Assembly (NCBI GenBank): GCA_004552725.1
Contig: SFNM01000076.1
Location: 1 to 9,281, forward strand
Origin: Bacteroidales bacterium
GTDB lineage: Bacteria > Bacteroidota > Bacteroidia > Bacteroidales > Muribaculaceae
Direction: 5' to 3'
DNA length: 9,281 bases
Positions 5,620 through 9,281 of this stretch are shown here, piece after piece (the first letter of the stretch is position 1; every line of letters begins with the position of its first letter). The notes below the pieces were generated by a model. The model saw only the letters and a list, made by a program, of their open reading frames with translations. It had not been told where the DNA came from and searched no databases. A program made the position numbers and the translations under genes.

Positions 5620-6987
5620 TCACAGCAGGCCGGCCATATACAGAGGCAAGTAGGTCACAGTCGGAGTGACCTCCATATCAGCGGTGTGCAGCACACAGCT
5701 CCGGTCGAGCACGTTTGCGTACTTCCGCGCGAACTTGTTGAGCGATGTCAGGGTGTAATGCTTCCCGGACTTGACTTCGATGGCCAATACGTTATGGCGG
5801 CTCGTGGGTGCAACTTTCGACAGCAAAAAATCAATCTCCATACGCATCTCTGCATTCTCTTTGGAATACGACGAAAAGAAGTAAAGTTTATGACCGCCGG
5901 CCAAAAGCATCTGCGCCACCATGTTCTCCATAATCATACCGCCATTGACCTCCAACTTGTCAAGCATCAGTTTCTTGTATAGTTCCGCCGACAATCGTCC
6001 ATTCTCATCGAAAGCGTGAGTAATGAGCAGTCCGGTGTCGGCCATATAACACTTCAGACTGTTTCCGGCACGCGTGAGCCGATAGCCTATATTCGGCTCG
6101 GTACAGTTGAAACAGATATTCACAATCTTGGCATCAGCCAACCACAAAAATGCGGAATCGTAATCGCGAAAACGCGCTTCCTTACTCAAATCAGCCAAGC
6201 GAAATCTACCCTCGTGGCGCTGCAATTGCGCCGGAAGTTCGTCAAATATTTGTGTCACCTTGGTTTCGAGTGCATCGGCATAATGCTGTATATCATTTCG
6301 GTAGAGTGTAAGAATATTGCGTTTCTGTCGGTCTACCTGTTCAAAATCCCGTGTAAGCGCGTACTTCTCTACTGCCTGCGGCATCCCGCCCACAATCATA
6401 TATTGACGAAACCATGTCATCGCCTTGCGATGCATATCTTGCCCCATAGGCAGCGAACGCTCAAACTGAAAGCGGATGTATTGAGCCAACGACTCTTGAT
6501 CCATCGCCCATAGAAATTCTTCAAAGTCCATGGGTTGCATTTGTATAGCTTCCTCTTCAGATGGAATCATTATATCCTTTACGTTCTTGCGAATGCTCAC
6601 CAAAGAGCCGGTTTCAATATAGTCGTAACGGCCGTCTTTCACCAAATACTTGATGGCGGCGCGTGCTTGGGGAAAGCGTTGAACCTCGTCAAACACTATC
6701 AGAGTGTTGCGTTCCACCAACTTCACACCTTTATACATACCGAGGTATGTATAAAAGATATCCAAATCAGTGAGATAGTTGCGGAATAAATCCTTGAGTT
6801 GCTCTGTCGTATTATTGAAGTCAATGATGATGTATGATGCATATTCGTGTCGGGCAAATTGCTCCACTATATAACTTTTACCCACACGACGTGCGCCTTC
6901 AATCAGCAACGCCGTTTGCCCTTGCGATTGCTGTTTCCACGCCAAAAGCTGTTCATATATTTTGCGTTTCATCGCTATCTCTGTCAT
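5620..6987 (-). CDS. AAA-family ATPase with C-terminal DUF4143 domain
   Basis: The protein is 455 residues from ATG 6987; ATG 6972 (MKRKIYEQLL) is an equally possible start. The N-terminal AAA_14-type domain has Walker A GARRVGKS (31-38), Walker B LIVFDE (96-101) and a sensor-like ETGS (125-128). The C-terminal half is DUF4143-like and ends with a PD-(D/E)XK-type pattern: Glu354 in MENMVAQ, EIDFLLS (384-390) and AIEVKSGK (402-409). Such proteins are abundant, highly paralogous and often transferred in Bacteroidetes; their role is unclear, with nucleic-acid binding or defence the usual suggestions. The gene is convergent with the ATPase-nuclease operon and separated from it by repeat copy B. 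Its promoter lies in a 33-bp tandem repeat. It seems intact, with no frameshift. Confidence 0.92.
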   Translation of the reverse strand: MTEIAMKRKIYEQLLAWKQQSQGQTALLIEGARRVGKSYIVEQFARHEYASYIIIDFNNTTEQLKDLFRNYLTDLDIFYTYLGMYKGVKLVERNTLIVFDEVQRFPQARAAIKYLVKDGRYDYIETGSLVSIRKNVKDIMIPSEEEAIQMQPMDFEEFLWAMDQESLAQYIRFQFERSLPMGQDMHRKAMTWFRQYMIVGGMPQAVEKYALTRDFEQVDRQKRNILTLYRNDIQHYADALETKVTQIFDELPAQLQRHEGRFRLADLSKEARFRDYDSAFLWLADAKIVNICFNCTEPNIGYRLTRAGNSLKCYMADTGLLITHAFDENGRLSAELYKKLMLDKLEVNGGMIMENMVAQMLLAGGHKLYFFSSYSKENAEMRMEIDFLLSKVAPTSRHNVLAIEVKSGKHYTLTSLNKFARKYANVLDRSCVLHTADMEVTPTVTYLPLYMAGLL

Positions 6988-7005
6988 TATTAGGGATTTC
7001 GATTG

Positions 7006-7036
7006 CAAAGTTACACCTTTCCAAGGACTTTTGCAA
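7006..7036 (-). promoter_or_regulatory. Promoter of the DUF4143 ATPase gene
   Basis: On the minus strand TTG (7036-7034) is followed after 20 nt by TAACTTTG (7013-7006), matching the Bacteroidetes consensus. The leader to ATG 6987 would be about 12 nt. The -7 box lies in the first unit of a 33-bp tandem repeat; the other two units carry the degraded versions TAGATTTC and TAACTTTT. Confidence 0.75.
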
Positions 7037-7104
7037 GAGAAATCTACACCTTTCCGCGCTTTTTATCAAACAAAAGTTACACCTTTCCGCGCTTTTTGAC
7101 CGTC
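7006..7104 (-). repeat. 33-bp tandem repeat, 3 units, at the DUF4143 ATPase promoter
   Basis: The string TACACCTTTCC recurs at 7012, 7045 and 7078, exactly 33 bp apart. Units 2 and 3 are identical over 20 bases (7045-7064 and 7078-7097); unit 1 has diverged after CCTTTCC. Read on the minus strand, each unit ends in a -7-like promoter box, but only unit 1, nearest the gene, has the full TAACTTTG. The spacing is too tight and the unit too promoter-like for a CRISPR array. Confidence 0.88.
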
Positions 7105-7110
7105 TCCTTG

Positions 7111-7213
7111 CGCAGCGAAGCGCCCCGCCGCCATCGCCCGCGGTGGGTTCTGTGGCTGTAGCCTCGCGGCTTGCTGCGAGGTCTGCGGCAGCCGAGCGGC
7201 GCGGAAGCGCCCG
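7111..7213 (+). repeat. Dispersed GC-rich intergenic repeat, copy C
   Basis: The core 7144-7213 matches copy B at 69 of 70 bases, and the left block AGCGAAGCGCCCCGCCGC (7114-7131) is identical to copy A. Between the left block and the core it carries about 12 extra bases compared with B. It lies between the 33-bp tandem repeat and the stop codon of the N-acyltransferase gene, which follows only 14 bases after the repeat. It points the same way as copies A and B although the flanking genes here are on the minus strand. Confidence 0.92.
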
Positions 7214-7227
7214 ACGCACCCAGGCGC

Positions 7228-8190
7228 CTACTTTCGAGCCGAAATCTGCGCTTCCGGATGAAAAGAGTCGATATGGCGGCGCTTCTTCTCATCGAGAATC
7301 TCATCAATAGCGATAAGAATACCACTCTCCTCCACGTTGCCAAACTCATCATTGATGGCTGTGCCAAACATACGCATCGTAGGCGACAAGCCCATATATG
7401 CGTTCACCAACGGCGGTATATTACACCCGTATGCTCGCACCTGATTGTTGAGAATAGCATAATCCTCCTTGAATGAACTGCCGGAGAAGATGGCCGCCAT
7501 CTCTTTGGGGTCCGTCTTGATTGGCAGCGGTGTGCGCGGTCTTATCAAATTGTCGTGGTCGGGAAAATGCTTATGCAAGAAATATAAAATCAAATCGCGA
7601 CAACACTCCGTATAGTTGGGATACATCGTCACCTTGCCGAATAAGTACTTGATTTCAGGATGTATTACTGTCAACGAACCCAGTCCGTCCCACAGATTAT
7701 CAAGCGTAAACAAAGCCTTCGCCCCGGCTCGCGACGACTGATACTCCGGACGCACAAACGAACGCCCCAACTCTATTGTATACGGCAAATAATCGCGAAT
7801 AAACTCCTCACTGAAGTCAAACATGTGACTGGTGGCTATCCGCGGGCGTCCTTTTTGGTCCATCAAAATATCACTACCACAGATAAAGCGGTAGCCTCCC
7901 AGAATAAGTTTACTCTCCGGATCCCATACTATTAACTGGCGGCAGGGTGGCGACATCGTATCATAGCAGTCTATATCACAATCCTTCCCAGTGCCGCCTC
8001 CGGCCAGCCGGAAAGCGATTTCGCGCAAACGCCCTAATTCGCGCATCACATTCGGCGAATTAAACGCATCTACTACATATATTTCATTACCGCCCTTGCA
8101 GGTTGTTCGCAAGAAACGCTCGTTCGTAAGTTCGGCCTCTATCAATTCCAGAGGCACCGGAGGAATTATCGGTTGATTTGGTTGATTCAT
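7228..8190 (-). CDS. glsB: GNAT-type N-acyltransferase, GlsB-like (glycine lipid synthesis)
   Basis: This 320-residue protein belongs to the hemolysin/OlsB-like GNAT acyltransferases, which use acyl-ACP. Visible are the N-terminal part EIYVVDAFNSPNVMRELGRLRE (36-57) with a D-x-D-x-x-D cluster (DCDIDCYD, 70-77), the strand QLIVWDPESKLILGGYRF (85-102) and the ELGRSFVRPEYQ motif (140-151) near the acyl-donor site. In Bacteroides thetaiotaomicron a protein of this kind (GlsB) attaches a 3-hydroxy fatty acid to glycine, the first step of glycine and flavolipid-type lipid synthesis. The gene overlaps the O-acyltransferase gene by an ATGA junction (8187-8190), which supports a two-step pathway. An ornithine or other amino acid as substrate cannot be excluded. 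Confidence 0.82.
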   Translation of the reverse strand: MNQPNQPIIPPVPLELIEAELTNERFLRTTCKGGNEIYVVDAFNSPNVMRELGRLREIAFRLAGGGTGKDCDIDCYDTMSPPCRQLIVWDPESKLILGGYRFICGSDILMDQKGRPRIATSHMFDFSEEFIRDYLPYTIELGRSFVRPEYQSSRAGAKALFTLDNLWDGLGSLTVIHPEIKYLFGKVTMYPNYTECCRDLILYFLHKHFPDHDNLIRPRTPLPIKTDPKEMAAIFSGSSFKEDYAILNNQVRAYGCNIPPLVNAYMGLSPTMRMFGTAINDEFGNVEESGILIAIDEILDEKKRRHIDSFHPEAQISARK

Positions 8191-9041
8191 CGGTCTTTAG
8201 GGGTAGAGTCTATGGCCAACGCATCGCTCTTTTGGCGCATCACTGCCGTGGCGGCACGTAGGTCGGTAGGTAGGGTTGAAGGCTCCACCGGGGAGCCACA
8301 TATTATGGAAAACGTTTTGCCCTTCGAGCGAAATACCTCCCCGGGCAACAAAGCCATCTCTATATTAAATGGTATATGCAACCGCTTTCGCCACGTGGCA
8401 GTGCGGTAAAACTTTGTGGAATTTTCTGCTTGGAAATGGAGCGGAATGATTGTACGTCCATACTGGCGCGACTTCTGCACAAACATCTTATTCCACGGCA
8501 AATCAGTAATCTTCCCACCGATTTTGCGCGAACAAAGGCCCGCCGGAAACACCAACACCGGACGCTCGCCGGCCATCGCTTCTTCCAACGCCAGCGCTGC
8601 CCGACGCGACTGACTACCGTGCTTATTAATCGGCACAAACACATCACTCAACGGCTCGACAGCCATCAGCAAGTCGTTCACTACAAACAGCGGTTCACAT
8701 CCATACCGACGCGCCACATAGTCAATCAGCGCCATGCCATCCAATCCGCCCAACGGGTGATTGGATACGATTGTCACACGACGATTGGCCGCCGACGGCA
8801 ACAATTGCTCATCAACTATCCGCAAAGATATGTCTAGATGCTCCATCACGGCTCGACAAAAGTCAGCACCGCGACGGGGATACGCATACTCCAACATATC
8901 GTTGAGTTGCTTCTGGCAAATAACCTGCTCGAGCCACCGCACCACAAAACGAGGCAAACGGCGCCGCATTTTTGCACGCAGCACTGCCTCCAAATCAATG
9001 CGAATTGGTCCTTCAGGTGTTGTTTTAGTGTCGTTGTTCAT
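8187..9041 (-). CDS. glsA: PlsC-like O-acyltransferase, GlsA-like (glycine lipid synthesis)
   Basis: The start at ATG 9041 gives 284 residues; an upstream TTG at 9062 lies outside the likely transcript. The acyltransferase fold is marked by SNHPLGGLDGMAL (93-105), with His95 and Asp101 as the catalytic pair. The spacing is five residues, not the four of classical PlsC, as in other hemolysin-type LPLAT proteins. It is followed by VFVPINKHG (134-142) and FPAGLCSRK (165-173), the substrate-binding FPxG motif. GlsA-type enzymes add a second fatty acid to the hydroxyl of the N-acyl amino acid made by GlsB, at the inner face of the membrane. No clear transmembrane helix is seen. It is first in the operon, with glsB translationally coupled. 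Confidence 0.82.
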   Translation of the reverse strand: MNNDTKTTPEGPIRIDLEAVLRAKMRRRLPRFVVRWLEQVICQKQLNDMLEYAYPRRGADFCRAVMEHLDISLRIVDEQLLPSAANRRVTIVSNHPLGGLDGMALIDYVARRYGCEPLFVVNDLLMAVEPLSDVFVPINKHGSQSRRAALALEEAMAGERPVLVFPAGLCSRKIGGKITDLPWNKMFVQKSRQYGRTIIPLHFQAENSTKFYRTATWRKRLHIPFNIEMALLPGEVFRSKGKTFSIICGSPVEPSTLPTDLRAATAVMRQKSDALAIDSTPKDR

Positions 9042-9050
9042 TTCCGACTG

Positions 9051-9085
9051 CAAATTTATCAATAAATTTCATACCTACCACCAAA
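9051..9085 (-). promoter_or_regulatory. Possible promoter of glsA-glsB
   Basis: TAAATTTG (9058-9051) fits the TAnnTTTG -7 box and lies 9 bases before the glsA start codon. The nearest TTTG (9085-9082) is 23 nt away, longer than the usual 19-21, so the -33 part is weak. The predicted leader would be nearly absent, so a start further upstream or a leaderless transcript are alternatives. Confidence 0.4.
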
Positions 9086-9159
9086 TTTCGCATTTTTTTG
9101 CGCTAATTCAACAAAAATATTCTCCGCCATCCATCTCCGCCGCCACTACCCCTCCCTCC

Positions 9160-9203
9160 AACTTTGACAAAAACCGGCAAAATTACCACTTTTTGTCAAA
9201 GTT
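9160..9203. repeat. Perfect 14-bp inverted repeat upstream of glsA
   Basis: AACTTTGACAAAAA (9160-9173) and TTTTTGTCAAAGTT (9190-9203) are perfect inverted repeats separated by 16 nt. No T-tract follows on the minus strand (GGAGGGAGG), so it is a poor classical terminator, though it directly follows a possible minus-strand stop codon at 9204-9202. It might instead be an operator or a bidirectional RNA hairpin. Confidence 0.75.
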
Positions 9204-9281
9204 ATAAAGTCTCAATTATCGTCGGCTTGAGCAAAAAGTCATAAAGCCCGATAAATCGCACTCCATCTACATTATACCACG
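9202..9281 (-). CDS. Possible C-terminal fragment of an unrecognised protein
   Basis: One minus-strand frame stays open from the window edge to TAA at 9204-9202, giving 25 residues that include NVDGVRFIGLYDFLLKPT. The composition looks protein-like, but the fragment is too short to identify. The stop codon touches the 14-bp inverted repeat, as expected for a gene end. The open frame could also be chance. Confidence 0.3.
   Translation of the reverse strand, partial: WYNVDGVRFIGLYDFLLKPTIIETL

Noticed and set aside
7006..7104. A CRISPR array.
   Set aside because: The 33-bp units are directly joined with no unique spacers of similar length, and no cas gene is present.
6953..7310. Small frames across the 33-bp tandem repeat, one with an 11-residue peptide repeat like KSAERCNF.
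   Set aside because: Since 33 is a multiple of three the frame stays open by itself; it overlaps a promoter and repeat copy C and has no start signal.
7171..9207. Plus-strand frames opposite the two acyltransferase genes.
   Set aside because: They are antisense shadows of two genes with clear catalytic motifs.

Overview
The window comes from a member of the Bacteroidales, possibly Muribaculaceae or Prevotellaceae, but the family cannot be fixed from sequence alone. Three things support the order: an EF-Tu of typical Bacteroidales type, a promoter style in which TTG/TTTG is followed after about 19-21 nt by TAnnTTTG in front of four transcription units (a fifth, before glsA, has only the -7 part well formed), and a glycine-lipid type acyltransferase pair. 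No tRNA gene encodes its own CCA end.

Region 1 (1-2000, all minus strand) is core translation. Read in the direction of transcription it is promoter, tRNA-Thr(TGT), tRNA-Tyr(GTA), tRNA-Gly(TCC), tRNA-Thr(GGT), tuf, a 12-bp hairpin, tRNA-Trp(CCA), and the first 36 codons of secE. The block tRNA-Thr/Tyr/Gly/Thr-tuf is the same as the thrU-tyrU-glyT-thrT-tufB operon of Escherichia coli. Two of the tRNAs carry unusual bases, most notably tRNA-Gly, where the elbow pair 19:56 reads A:U and not G:C.

Region 2 (1915-2329) is a 415-base gap holding two outward-facing promoters, a GC-rich dispersed repeat (copy A) and a 9-bp tandem repeat. A secreted esterase with a partial SMP-30-like C-terminal region follows (2330-3649, plus strand).

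Region 3 (3694-5458, plus strand) is a two-gene operon with its own promoter: an ABC/AAA-type ATPase without a TOPRIM domain, overlapping by 11 bp a 165-residue protein with a D...ELK pattern like a PD-(D/E)XK nuclease. This is the best candidate for an undescribed system, probably in defence or DNA processing. It is followed by repeat copy B and a convergent DUF4143-type ATPase (5620-6987, minus), whose promoter lies in a 3 x 33-bp tandem repeat next to repeat copy C.

Region 4 (7228-9041, minus strand) is an O-acyltransferase and N-acyltransferase operon resembling glsA-glsB of Bacteroides glycine-lipid synthesis, with an ATGA overlap. Upstream lie a 14-bp inverted repeat and perhaps the last codons of another minus-strand gene.

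The three copies of the GC-rich repeat (A, B, C; B and C identical at 69 of 70 bases over their core) sit only between genes and all point the same way. They contain small hairpins preceded by GTAG or GCAG, a layout that resembles REP elements.
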